Shown here one piece after another: positions 18,301 through 26,884 of a stretch of 53,852 bases of DNA. The position numbers and the translations under genes were made by a program. Under the pieces are notes generated by a model that saw only the letters and a list, made by a program, of their open reading frames with translations, was not told the origin of the DNA and ran no database searches. Every line of letters starts with the position of its first letter. Position 1 is the stretch's first letter. Source of the stretch: an uncultured Bacteroidales bacterium (lineage in GTDB: Bacteria; Bacteroidota; Bacteroidia; Bacteroidales; Marinilabiliaceae); the NCBI GenBank assembly GCA_937892095.1, contig CALAVC010000174.1, positions 1 to 53,852 on the forward strand, read 5' to 3'.

Positions 18301-19516
18301 ATGGGGGCTATTTTAGAGTATATAGATTCTCACAATGATGGAGGATTTAAGTGTTATCGTACAAAGAAAACATCTTTGGACGATAACAATGTGGATGCTA
18401 TATCAAGCGAGAATTCAGATTTCGATACAGTTCCGTTAGATACCAAGGGAGTATTTGCGGAAGATGATAAACGTCGAGTAGACGTTGTTTCGGTGCGTAA
18501 CTTATTGAATATCAATATCTTACCCCCCCCCGCTATTTAGGTTTTTTTTAGACGGATCACGACACACCTATAAAGTTGATGATATTGCCATCGGAAACAA
18601 GATTTTTCCGATTGTGGCAGGACAGATTGTTGTCGGCTGCTGTTTCCGTCCCAATAGAGATACATTCAAGAAAGCAGATTTAGATAACGATGGTGGTATT
18701 AGAAAAAAGATTGTCATTTCACTGCCAAAGCAGTTCCACACCAAAGGAAAACCCGGTGACTTTGCTCGTTCTTATTGCGAGCAGATAAACCAGCATTTGG
18801 CAGCCACCAACCGTTTCGCTTCGTCAAGAGGAACGAGAATCAGCAAGATTCTTTTCTACAAGACCGATGGCCCGACAGTTGCCGATGTAACAGACAAGAA
18901 TCGTTATAAGAATAGTGCCATTGCTCAGATTCAGAACGAAATGACCGATGAAGAGCAGTTGTTGGTCAACGACTTGTGTGTGGCGAATAAACTATCAAGC
19001 GATAGTTGGCTCATCAAGGACGGTTCTTTGCAATACAATCCACAATTTTCCAATATCGACCAAGCGCAATGGAACAATATGCGTTCCAACTATAAGTATG
19101 TGGTTGGGGTGTCAAAGTCGTTCGACCCCGATTTGCTCAAAAATCACGAGGGCAAGAAACTATCGCAGATAATTGCCAATCTCAAACCATTTGAACGCAC
19201 AAAAGCCTACAAATATGTTTCTGAACATTCCAACGGAATGACTTTAGCCGTTTGGTATTTGAGGCTTCGCAAAAGCGATTTTCGCGAGACGCATTTCTCT
19301 GACATTGTAAAGTGCGAAATGCTTATGTTCGACCCTTCACACCCAATCAAAACAAGTGTCATTGACAATATCAGTGCCAACCTCATCCGAGAAGCTTACC
19401 CAGTTTGTTTTGGGTCTGACTCGCGATGGGCGAACCATCTTTATCCTGTATATCTGACCGAAATCTTCTGTAAGTCGCATTACATAGACAGTAATATATT
19501 TCTAAATCTTTTTTGA
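18301..19516 (+). CDS. nurA-like: NurA-like nuclease, interrupted by a frameshift at a C9 tract
   Basis: In the sequence as given, the frame from 18301 stops at 18538-18540 just after nine consecutive C's (18523-18531), and the rest continues in the next frame to 19516. Removing one C joins both into a 404-aa protein reading ...NILPPPLFRFFLDGSRHTYK.... The joined protein has NurA hallmarks: FLDGSR with D84 after a hydrophobic strand, IKDGSLQ with D240, VGVSKSF near 269-274, and a C-terminal HLYPVYLTE block. NurA enzymes are metal-dependent nucleases that partner with HerA, which is the next gene (stop 2 nt before its ATG). The AT-rich codon use differs from flanking core genes. The frameshift could be sequencing error, decay or phase variation. 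A GTG at 18614 could start a truncated protein lacking D84. Confidence 0.75.
18523..18531 (+). repeat. C9 homopolymer tract inside the NurA-like gene
   Basis: Nine C's, followed 11 nt later by a T8 run (18542-18549). Loss of one C restores a full-length frame, so tract length sets ON (C8) or OFF (C9) if the tract slips. The T8 run lies after the premature stop and cannot rescue it. Confidence 0.85.
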
Positions 19517-19518
19517 TT

Positions 19519-21198
19519 ATGAGTACAGAAAAAATAGTGGGTAAAATATCAGCCACCGAAAAATACCCATCGACAACAGATGATTTCTATTTTTGGACAG
19601 ACAAGGGAGAGATTCTGAGTCCGTTTGATATTGTGAAAGTCAAACACTTGCCCAACGATGAAACTATTACTTACGGTGTTATAGAAGAGATAAATCATGT
19701 TACCGATGCCCCAAGTCACTTTACAAACTACATTTCAAGCGACTTCGGCGATACTGCCGAAAATATTGGCAATATGAATCGTTTGGGTATGAACTATGTA
19801 AAGGCAAAGGTGGTTTGTAACACGGGTAACATCTATTCGCCAGTTCTCGATGGTAAGCAGGTCTTTCTTTGTACAGCCGAGGATATTAGGATAGCTTTGG
19901 GATTGAACGACGTCAAAAATCCTATTGTCTGTGGCTACTTGCAGATGTATAAGGGCACGGAGGCTCTGAAAATAAAAGTTGAATTAAATGCTAATTTTCT
20001 TATAGGTCCCGAAGGTGCGCATTTGAACGTGTCGGGCATATCAGGTTTGGCTGCAAAAACATCGTACTCAATGTTTTTGCTCAATGCTATTCAGCAAAAA
20101 TTCTCCGCCACAGACGAAAATGGCAATATTGTCAGTGATGTCGCTTTCGTATTCTTCAATGTCAAAGGCAGGGATTTGATGGCCATTGACGAACCAAACA
20201 CCGAACTGAAAGAAAATGACAGAGCTATCTACAAAGAGTTAGGGTTACAGCCGTTGCCGTTTCAAAATGTAACGTACTATTATCCTTACGACAATCAACG
20301 TCCGGACAACGTGTTGACAAATGCTGATCCGAATGATGTTGAGCGGCAGCGAAGCAACAAAAAGGCTTACAACTATAAATTTTCTTGTGAGAACTACATC
20401 GACAAGCTCGATTTGTTGCTTGCAAACGAGGATGACAGTACTGGCACAATGGAAAGTTGTGTCAATTACATCATCAACAAGCAGGGAGATTTCAAAAATG
20501 TAAGCACATGGGACACGTTGAGAGATGTTGTCGCCAAATATGCAAACGGCAGTGTCACAGGTGCAAAGAATGAAATTTTGCCCTCATCGTGGAAAAAATT
20601 CCTGCGCATCATCAACAAAGTGGTTGATTTGCAAGGTATTTTCAATGATAATGTTGCCGACTACGAACGCGACCTCACAACCGTCGTTCGCAACGAACTG
20701 GTTGGTGGTCAAGTAATGGTTATCGACATTACCATGCTCGATGACAACACGCAAGGCTTTGTTTTCGGTAGTGTAGCACGTGCCATTTGGGAAATGAAGT
20801 TCGACACAGAGCGTAATAATGTGCCTAAAAAGGTTATAATTTTTGTCGATGAGTTGAACAAATACGCATCGAACGACACGCCAAAGAGTTCGCCTATTCT
20901 GCATCAACTTCTCGACATTACAGAGCGTGGCCGTTCTTTGGGTATTATCTTGTTCTCTGTTGAGCAGTTCCGCAGTGCTATTCACGACCGTGTAAAAGGC
21001 AATTGCGCCACATCCGCCTACGGCAGAACCAACGCAATCGAAGTTTCAAAATCTGATTATCGGTACATACCGAAAGTCTATCAGAATATGATGACACGCC
21101 TTTCGGCCGGCGAATATATTATTTCAAATCCAGCCCTGCGTTCATTGGTTAATATCAAATTCCCATTCAACACATACAAACAGTTCCCTAATGGATAA
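19519..21198 (+). CDS. herA-like: HerA-like ATPase (FtsK-HerA superfamily)
   Basis: 559-aa predicted hexameric DNA-pumping ATPase. The ATG at 19519 was chosen over a TTG at 19513 that overlaps the preceding stop. The N-terminal ~150 residues resemble a HAS-barrel (FDIVKVKHLPNDETITYGVIEEI). The P-loop is G173-ISGLAA-K180-T181, carrying Ala where GxxxxGKT has its last Gly. Walker B is KKVIIFVDELN with D444-E445. The C-terminus (SAGEYIISNPALRSLVNIKFPF) fits HerA-type proteins. HerA translocates DNA and feeds the NurA nuclease in archaeal and bacterial pairs. The next gene begins inside its last codons (8-nt overlap), showing tight coupling. Composition is AT-richer than neighbouring core genes. 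Confidence 0.85.
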   Translation: MSTEKIVGKISATEKYPSTTDDFYFWTDKGEILSPFDIVKVKHLPNDETITYGVIEEINHVTDAPSHFTNYISSDFGDTAENIGNMNRLGMNYVKAKVVCNTGNIYSPVLDGKQVFLCTAEDIRIALGLNDVKNPIVCGYLQMYKGTEALKIKVELNANFLIGPEGAHLNVSGISGLAAKTSYSMFLLNAIQQKFSATDENGNIVSDVAFVFFNVKGRDLMAIDEPNTELKENDRAIYKELGLQPLPFQNVTYYYPYDNQRPDNVLTNADPNDVERQRSNKKAYNYKFSCENYIDKLDLLLANEDDSTGTMESCVNYIINKQGDFKNVSTWDTLRDVVAKYANGSVTGAKNEILPSSWKKFLRIINKVVDLQGIFNDNVADYERDLTTVVRNELVGGQVMVIDITMLDDNTQGFVFGSVARAIWEMKFDTERNNVPKKVIIFVDELNKYASNDTPKSSPILHQLLDITERGRSLGIILFSVEQFRSAIHDRVKGNCATSAYGRTNAIEVSKSDYRYIPKVYQNMMTRLSAGEYIISNPALRSLVNIKFPFNTYKQFPNG

Positions 21199-22843
21199 GG
21201 GTGATATGGCAGCAGAAACATTAGATTTAGTAGGAAAGGACTTGCTTGAACAGTTGATGTTCTCGCTTTATCCCGATGCCGAAACAATATATCGCGAGTA
21301 TTTGCAAAATGCTTGTGATTCAATAAACGGTGCAGCCAAATTAGGCATTATCGAAAAGAAGGACGGTCACGTTTCTATCAACATCGACAAATTTCATCAT
21401 ACCATAACAATCGAAGATAACGGCACAGGCATAAAGGCTGACGAAGCAGAAATGACCTTGAAATACATTGCCCATTCAAAGAAGAAGAATGAATCGGCGG
21501 CAGGTTTCTATGGAATAGGTCGTTTGGTTGGTGGTGGCTATTGCAAGCAGCTTTCATTCATCACATCGGCACAAGGTGAAAATGTGGCTTCTGAAATGGT
21601 TTTCGATATGAACAAAATCCGTGAGATTTTGGAAGACGATGAGGATAATAGTTCGGCATCGGAAGTCATTCATAAGGTTACAACATTCCGAAACAACATT
21701 CCCGAAGAACCCCAAAAGCACTATTTCAAAGTTGTGCTGAAAGACATTCTGCCAGATTATCATAATGTTCTTTTGGACGAAGACAAAATCAACGCCTACT
21801 TGAAGCAAGTCGCCCCGATACCTTACGAGGCTACTTTCTTCAATAACCTCATCAAACCGAACATCACCAAAGATGACAGCAAATATCTGAACTACTATAA
21901 CCGATTGAATGCTGTAAAAGTTTCAATCAACGATATTGTCGGACTGGAAAAACCATACGAGATAAAATTCAAAGGCACCGAACATGAATACACTGATGAC
22001 GATAGAAGCGATAATGCACCAATCAACGAAATTAGGTTCTTTTCCATTACCGACTCACAATTGGGTGATTTGGGGTGGGGTTGGTATGCCTATACACCAG
22101 CAGGAACACAAATCAAGGCTGTCGACCCTTATACTGGGGAAAAGGTTCTGACACGAAGCATCCGTCTGCGTTGTCACAATATCCAAGTAGGTGATGAAAA
22201 TGTTCTGAACAAGTACTTCAAACAGGCTCGCAGCCACACGTATTTCAATGGAGAGGTTTTTATCATAAACCAAGACATAAGACCGACCGCCGACCGTTCA
22301 GACATAGCCCCAACATCAGTAGCGAAAAAGTTCCAAGCCAAATTGGAAGAGTTTTTTAGAAACGATTTGGAAAAATTGTATCAGAAAGCAAACAAAGCCA
22401 ATAAGCAGTTGGAAAACATTCGCAAAGCTGATGAGGAAATCCGCAAAATTGAAGAATCGAATGAGATTCCTGCGGAAAGCAAAGCCACTGAATTGGCAAA
22501 ACAACAGGAAATAAAGAAGAAATCGCAGGACGCATTGGATAAATTCATTAAAAAAAGCAATAACCAAACAAAATCAATGCAGACTTTAGCCGAAGGCTTC
22601 AAAAAGCAATTCGAGCAGTATCAGAACAACCCGACCAGCAATGTACCCTCAACACCTCGCACACCTGTAAATCCGTCCAAATCAATGGACGAAAAAATCA
22701 GTGAATTGTCGGGTAAATACAATAACGAAGAGGTTTCGATGGTCAAGAAGATTTTCAACATCATTGATACTCGTTATCTCAAAAAGTACGAACAAATTGT
22801 CAAAAACATCAAAGAATCAGTGCTTAACGATTTGAAAAAATAA
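21191..22843 (+). CDS. GHKL (HSP90/MutL-type) ATPase with C-terminal coiled coil
   Basis: 550-aa protein with an N-terminal GHKL ATP-binding fold. The N-box is E36-YLQ-N40-ACD, the G1 box is D76-NGTGI, and the G2 box is G105-FYGIGRLVGG. A transducer-like middle region follows to about residue 380, including FFSITDSQLGDLGWGWYAYTP and NGEVFIINQDIRPTADRSDIAP. Residues ~385-470 are a charged coiled coil, then a Pro/Thr/Ser linker and a C-terminal helical bundle. The layout resembles dimeric ATP-gated clamps (HSP90, MutL, MORC). The start overlaps the HerA stop by 8 nt; an internal ATG at 21206, preceded by AAGGGTG, is a plausible alternative. It is followed 6 nt later by the radical SAM gene. Confidence 0.85.
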   Translation: MDKGDMAAETLDLVGKDLLEQLMFSLYPDAETIYREYLQNACDSINGAAKLGIIEKKDGHVSINIDKFHHTITIEDNGTGIKADEAEMTLKYIAHSKKKNESAAGFYGIGRLVGGGYCKQLSFITSAQGENVASEMVFDMNKIREILEDDEDNSSASEVIHKVTTFRNNIPEEPQKHYFKVVLKDILPDYHNVLLDEDKINAYLKQVAPIPYEATFFNNLIKPNITKDDSKYLNYYNRLNAVKVSINDIVGLEKPYEIKFKGTEHEYTDDDRSDNAPINEIRFFSITDSQLGDLGWGWYAYTPAGTQIKAVDPYTGEKVLTRSIRLRCHNIQVGDENVLNKYFKQARSHTYFNGEVFIINQDIRPTADRSDIAPTSVAKKFQAKLEEFFRNDLEKLYQKANKANKQLENIRKADEEIRKIEESNEIPAESKATELAKQQEIKKKSQDALDKFIKKSNNQTKSMQTLAEGFKKQFEQYQNNPTSNVPSTPRTPVNPSKSMDEKISELSGKYNNEEVSMVKKIFNIIDTRYLKKYEQIVKNIKESVLNDLKK

Positions 22844-22849
22844 GGTCCG

Positions 22850-24934
22850 ATGGCAAGGTCTAAAAAAAAAAAGGTACTTCTCATCGAACCAAACTATTCC
22901 AACAAGTTCCCGCCTGTAGGTCTGATGAAAATCGCTACCTACTACAGGAATCTTGGCAATTGGGAAGTCGTTTTTTACAAAGGCGACCTAAAAAAGTTTG
23001 TCATCGAACGAATAACAGACAACCTGATTGAAAAGTTGAACGATGCAGATGGCACAAACCACAATTGGCATTTCTACAAAGACATTCTGTTCGAGTATGT
23101 CCGCACTCGTCGTACAAAATTACTTGATTCGTTGCCATTGATGATTTCTGCTGCTTCCGATGACGAAAAGCCTGTAAAAAACATTGTCCTTTTCGACCTC
23201 GTAAACGAAGCAAAAGACAAGTATTGGAAAAAGACCTGGGAACAAGAGCCAGAATGGGATAGGGTTGGAGTAACAACTCTATTCACTTTTTATTGGGATA
23301 TCACCATCGAAACCATTGAATTTGCAAAGAAATTGGTCAAAGACCCGAAAAATCTGATGGTTGGCGGTGTTTTGGCTTCTATACAGCCCAAAGAGTTAGC
23401 CGAAGCAACAGGTCTGCACATCCACAAACACGGACAAGCAGGTGGCATCCACATCGGCATTCTTCGTGCTGGCGACCTCGACAAGGGCGATACCCAAAAG
23501 ATTGACGAATTAGAGCTAGACTATTCAATTCTCGATGAAATTGAATATCAATACCCGATGTCTAACGCCTATTATTGCTATACTACTCGTGGTTGTGTAA
23601 ACAAATGTGCTTTCTGTGCTGTTCCAACTCTCGAACCCGACTATATGCCTTATATACCATTGAAAGAACGTATCGAACGAATCAATGATTTGTATGGCGA
23701 GCAGAAGGATTTGCTTTTTATGGACAATAATGTGTTGGCCTCAAAGGACTATCCGAAAATTATTCAAGAAATTATCGATTGTGGATTTCAAAAAGGAGCA
23801 AAATTCGTACAGCCAAACTTGTTGGAAATTGCGATCCGCAATCTAAAAAATAATATTAACGATCGAGCCTATACCATTAAGGCATGGCGTCTGATTAATG
23901 AATTATATAATTTGCTCAAAGGTGAGGAGTCATACACGTTATATAAAATTTGTGAAAAGTACCACATTACGAAATATCTAACAACCACAAAAGAAAATCT
24001 AATTGCCGCATACGAAGAAATAAAACCAATTTACGAAAAGCATCACAAACCAGGATTAGGCAAACTTCGCATTGTCGATTTCAACCAAGGCTTAGATGCT
24101 CGGTTGTTTACACCCGAAAAAGCACGTTTAATGGGGCAAATAGCTATTCGTCCTGTGCGTATCGCTTTCGATGATATTCGCACAGAGAAAAAATATTGTG
24201 CTGCTATTAGAATGTGTGTGGAATCTGGGATGCGAGATTTTTCTAATTACTTGTTATACAACTTCAAAGATTATCCTGACGATTTGTACAAACGACTACA
24301 AATTAATGTCGATCTGTGCGAAGAATTAAATGTAAGCATCTATTCATTCCCTATGAAGTTTCATCCTATTCGTAAAACGAATGATATGGATGAAGACTAT
24401 TCGCACAATCGTGATTTTATTGGTGTTCATTGGAATCGAAAATATATTCGTGCCATACAAGCAATTCTAAATAGTACAAAAGGGAAAATAGGACGTGGCG
24501 CTGATTTTTTTTATAAGTCGTTCGGCAATAATATTGACGAGTACAATATGCTACTTGAAATGCCCGAAACTATGGTTATTTACAGATTTTTCTTCGAGTG
24601 GTTGGGAGATGAAAAGGGAATAACAAAAGCAAAAGAGATTTTGGGACATAGTATGGAACACTTCTCGACACAGGCATGGAGGAAATGTTTTAATGAGTGT
24701 AAAAGAACACTTCCGAATGAAGATTGGAATGACGTATTGATGTTCATCCATAAAAACGAATTCGACAAATGGAGCAATAAATTCAATGGCTCATTAATAA
24801 AGAAATTGTTATCGTTTTATAAGAATAATCGCAAATCTATAATCGAAAAGGATTCCGAACTCTACAAAATGAAACAGGAATACGACAAGAACCCAACGAT
24901 GCAATTAACTAGACACGGCAAAAAAAACAGCTGA
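22850..24934 (+). CDS. Large radical SAM protein with cobalamin-binding-like N-terminal domain
   Basis: 694-aa iron-sulfur enzyme. The N-terminus (KKVLLIEPNYSNKFPPVGLMKIATYYR) has the Rossmann layout of B12-binding domains in class B radical SAM enzymes, but the DxHxxG motif that ligates cobalt is absent. The cluster motif is C249-VNK-C253-AF-C256 within TTRGCVNKCAFC. About 80 extra residues (~325-405) interrupt the barrel before RIVDFNQGLDARLFTPEKARL. A ~150-residue unassigned helical C-terminus follows. A run of 11 A's (22862-22872) encodes the early lysines. The second half of the gene, from about 23830, is clearly more AT-rich than the first. Its substrate is unknown; being last in a NurA-HerA-GHKL operon suggests modification of a nucleic acid, nucleotide or partner protein. 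Confidence 0.85.
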   Translation: MARSKKKKVLLIEPNYSNKFPPVGLMKIATYYRNLGNWEVVFYKGDLKKFVIERITDNLIEKLNDADGTNHNWHFYKDILFEYVRTRRTKLLDSLPLMISAASDDEKPVKNIVLFDLVNEAKDKYWKKTWEQEPEWDRVGVTTLFTFYWDITIETIEFAKKLVKDPKNLMVGGVLASIQPKELAEATGLHIHKHGQAGGIHIGILRAGDLDKGDTQKIDELELDYSILDEIEYQYPMSNAYYCYTTRGCVNKCAFCAVPTLEPDYMPYIPLKERIERINDLYGEQKDLLFMDNNVLASKDYPKIIQEIIDCGFQKGAKFVQPNLLEIAIRNLKNNINDRAYTIKAWRLINELYNLLKGEESYTLYKICEKYHITKYLTTTKENLIAAYEEIKPIYEKHHKPGLGKLRIVDFNQGLDARLFTPEKARLMGQIAIRPVRIAFDDIRTEKKYCAAIRMCVESGMRDFSNYLLYNFKDYPDDLYKRLQINVDLCEELNVSIYSFPMKFHPIRKTNDMDEDYSHNRDFIGVHWNRKYIRAIQAILNSTKGKIGRGADFFYKSFGNNIDEYNMLLEMPETMVIYRFFFEWLGDEKGITKAKEILGHSMEHFSTQAWRKCFNECKRTLPNEDWNDVLMFIHKNEFDKWSNKFNGSLIKKLLSFYKNNRKSIIEKDSELYKMKQEYDKNPTMQLTRHGKKNS

Positions 24935-24983
24935 GGTCGAATCGTTCCCGTAATGGTAAAACCACTGCAACACTAAAAACAAT

Positions 24984-25015
24984 AGGACTTGCACGTCTTG
25001 CAAGCCCTATTTCTG
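24984..25015. terminator. Hairpin between convergent radical SAM and lepA genes
   Basis: Stem AGG-A-CTTGCA / TGCAAG-C-CCT (24984-24993 and 24999-25008) with loop CGTCT, followed by ATTTCT on the plus strand. The A/C mismatch splits the stem. It sits in the 87-nt gap between two converging genes and may serve either strand. Confidence 0.6.
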
Positions 25016-25021
25016 TATTCT

Positions 25022-26812
25022 TTAATCGTCAAGTTTCAGCACAGCCAAGAACGCTTTCTGTGGCACCTCCACGCTGCCAATCTGTTTCATGCGCTTCTTG
25101 CCTTCTTTCTGTTTTTCAAGCAGTTTGCGCTTTCGCGACACGTCGCCGCCATAGCACTTCGCCAACACGTCTTTGCGCACTGCCTTTATCGTCTCGCGTG
25201 CTATAATCTTTGCGCCAATGGCAGCTTGTACTGCCACGTCGAACTGCTGGCGTGGTATGAGCTCTTTGAGCTTTAAGCACATCTTTCTTCCAATCGTCTC
25301 GGCATTGTCTATATATGTCAGTGCCGACAGCGCATCCACTCTTTCGCCATTGAGCAAGATGTCAGTCTTCACCAGTCGGCTCTCGCGATAGCCAATCGGG
25401 TAGTAGTCAAACGACGCATAGCCACGTGATATGCTTTTCAGTTTGTCGTAGAAGTCAAACACAATCTCTGCAAGTGGCATGTCGAAATTCAGTTCCACTC
25501 GGTCTGTTGTTATGTACGTCTGACCCGTCTGCACGCCACGTTTCGTAAGGCAAAGTTTCATTATTGCCCCAATGTATTCCGACTTCGTTATTATCTGTGC
25601 TTTTATGTATGGTTCTTCAACGTGGTCTATCACCGTAGGCTCTGGTAGTGCCGATGGCGTGTACACCTCCACCACCTCACCTTTCTTCGTGAACGCCTTG
25701 TACGTAACGTTTGGCACAGTCGTAATCACGCTCATGCCAAACTCTCTTTCGAGTCTTTCTTGGATAATCTCGAGGTGTAGCAAGCCCAAAAATCCACATC
25801 TGAATCCAAAGCCCAGTGCCATGCTGCTTTCGGGCGTAAAGGTTAGCGAAGCGTCGTTAAGCTGCAACTTTTCTATCGAGGCTCGCAACTCTTCGTAGTC
25901 TGCCGTGTCTATAGGATATATGCCTGCAAAGACCATCGGCTTCACTTCCGCAAAGCCGTCAATAGCTTTTTCACACGGTCTGTCTTTGTGCGTAATCGTG
26001 TCGCCCACCTTAACTTCTCGACTACTCTTAATGCCCGATATGATATAGCCCACATCGCCAGTCTTGACTTTTGTGCGTGGCTCCATCTCAAGCCGTAGCA
26101 CGCCAACCTCGTCGGCGTCATACTCGCGCCCTGTTGCCACAAACTTTACGAGGTCGCCCTTGCCAATCTCGCCATTTACAACTTTATAATACGCTATTAT
26201 GCCCCTAAACGAGTTAAATACCGAGTCGAAAATCAAGCACTGCAATGGTGCTTTCGGGTCGCCCACAGGGTGCGGTATGCGATCCACGATAGCTTTTAAG
26301 ATGTCTGGCACACCAGCACCCGTCTTGCCCGATGCTCGCAATATCTCGCTTCGGTCGCAGCCCACAAGTTCTATTATTTGGTCTTCGACATCTTCTGGGT
26401 TTGCACTTGGCATGTCTATCTTGTTAATCACTGGAATGATAACAAGGTCATTCTCTATCGCCTGATAAAGATTCGATATTGTCTGAGCTTGTATGCCTTG
26501 ACTTGCGTCCACCACCAAAAGCGCACCCTCACATGCCGCTATGCTTCGGCTCACCTCATACGAGAAGTCTACGTGCCCCGGAGTGTCAATTAGGTTCAAA
26601 ACGTATTTCTGCCCATCAAGCTCATAGTCCATCTGTATCGCATGACTTTTTATGGTTATCCCTCGCTCACGTTCAAGGTCCATGTCGTCCAATACCTGTG
26701 CCTGCATCTCTTTCGCACTCACTGTCTTTGTATATTCGAGCAGTCTGTCTGCAAGTGTGCTCTTACCATGGTCTATATGTGCTATGATGCAAAAATTCCT
26801 TATGTTTTCCAT
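25022..26812 (-). CDS. lepA: Translation elongation factor 4 (LepA)
   Basis: 596-aa ribosome-associated GTPase. The G-domain shows IAHIDHGKSTLADR (G1), DTPGHVDFSYEVSR (G3) and NKIDMPSA (G4). Domain II, an EF-G-like region, and the LepA-specific C-terminal domain (GGDVSRKRKLLEKQKEGKKRMKQIGSVEVPQ) are all present. Length is typical. It is encoded opposite to the four-gene cassette and ends 87 nt from it. Confidence 0.98.
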   Translation of the reverse strand: MENIRNFCIIAHIDHGKSTLADRLLEYTKTVSAKEMQAQVLDDMDLERERGITIKSHAIQMDYELDGQKYVLNLIDTPGHVDFSYEVSRSIAACEGALLVVDASQGIQAQTISNLYQAIENDLVIIPVINKIDMPSANPEDVEDQIIELVGCDRSEILRASGKTGAGVPDILKAIVDRIPHPVGDPKAPLQCLIFDSVFNSFRGIIAYYKVVNGEIGKGDLVKFVATGREYDADEVGVLRLEMEPRTKVKTGDVGYIISGIKSSREVKVGDTITHKDRPCEKAIDGFAEVKPMVFAGIYPIDTADYEELRASIEKLQLNDASLTFTPESSMALGFGFRCGFLGLLHLEIIQERLEREFGMSVITTVPNVTYKAFTKKGEVVEVYTPSALPEPTVIDHVEEPYIKAQIITKSEYIGAIMKLCLTKRGVQTGQTYITTDRVELNFDMPLAEIVFDFYDKLKSISRGYASFDYYPIGYRESRLVKTDILLNGERVDALSALTYIDNAETIGRKMCLKLKELIPRQQFDVAVQAAIGAKIIARETIKAVRKDVLAKCYGGDVSRKRKLLEKQKEGKKRMKQIGSVEVPQKAFLAVLKLDD

Positions 26813-26840
26813 TTTTTATTTCGTGGGCAAATTTTTTTCG

Positions 26841-26848
26841 CAAAGTTA
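26841..26848 (-). promoter_or_regulatory. -7 box of the lepA promoter
   Basis: On the minus strand this reads TAACTTTG followed by C, a perfect TAnnTTTG, about 28 nt before the lepA ATG. No good -33 TTTG is seen at the usual distance. Confidence 0.6.
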
Positions 26849-26884
26849 AGATTTTCAAGTAAATAAACGATTTGAGCAGCTCTT

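Noticed and set aside
18523..18531. Programmed ribosomal +1 frameshift at the C9 tract
   Set aside because: No adjacent stimulatory element (SD-like sequence or clear downstream pseudoknot) was seen, so slippage, decay or sequencing error are simpler explanations.
18301..24934. Interpretation as an intact prophage or integrative element
   Set aside because: No integrase, transposase, att-like direct repeats or phage structural genes are seen at either boundary; it looks like a cargo cassette only.
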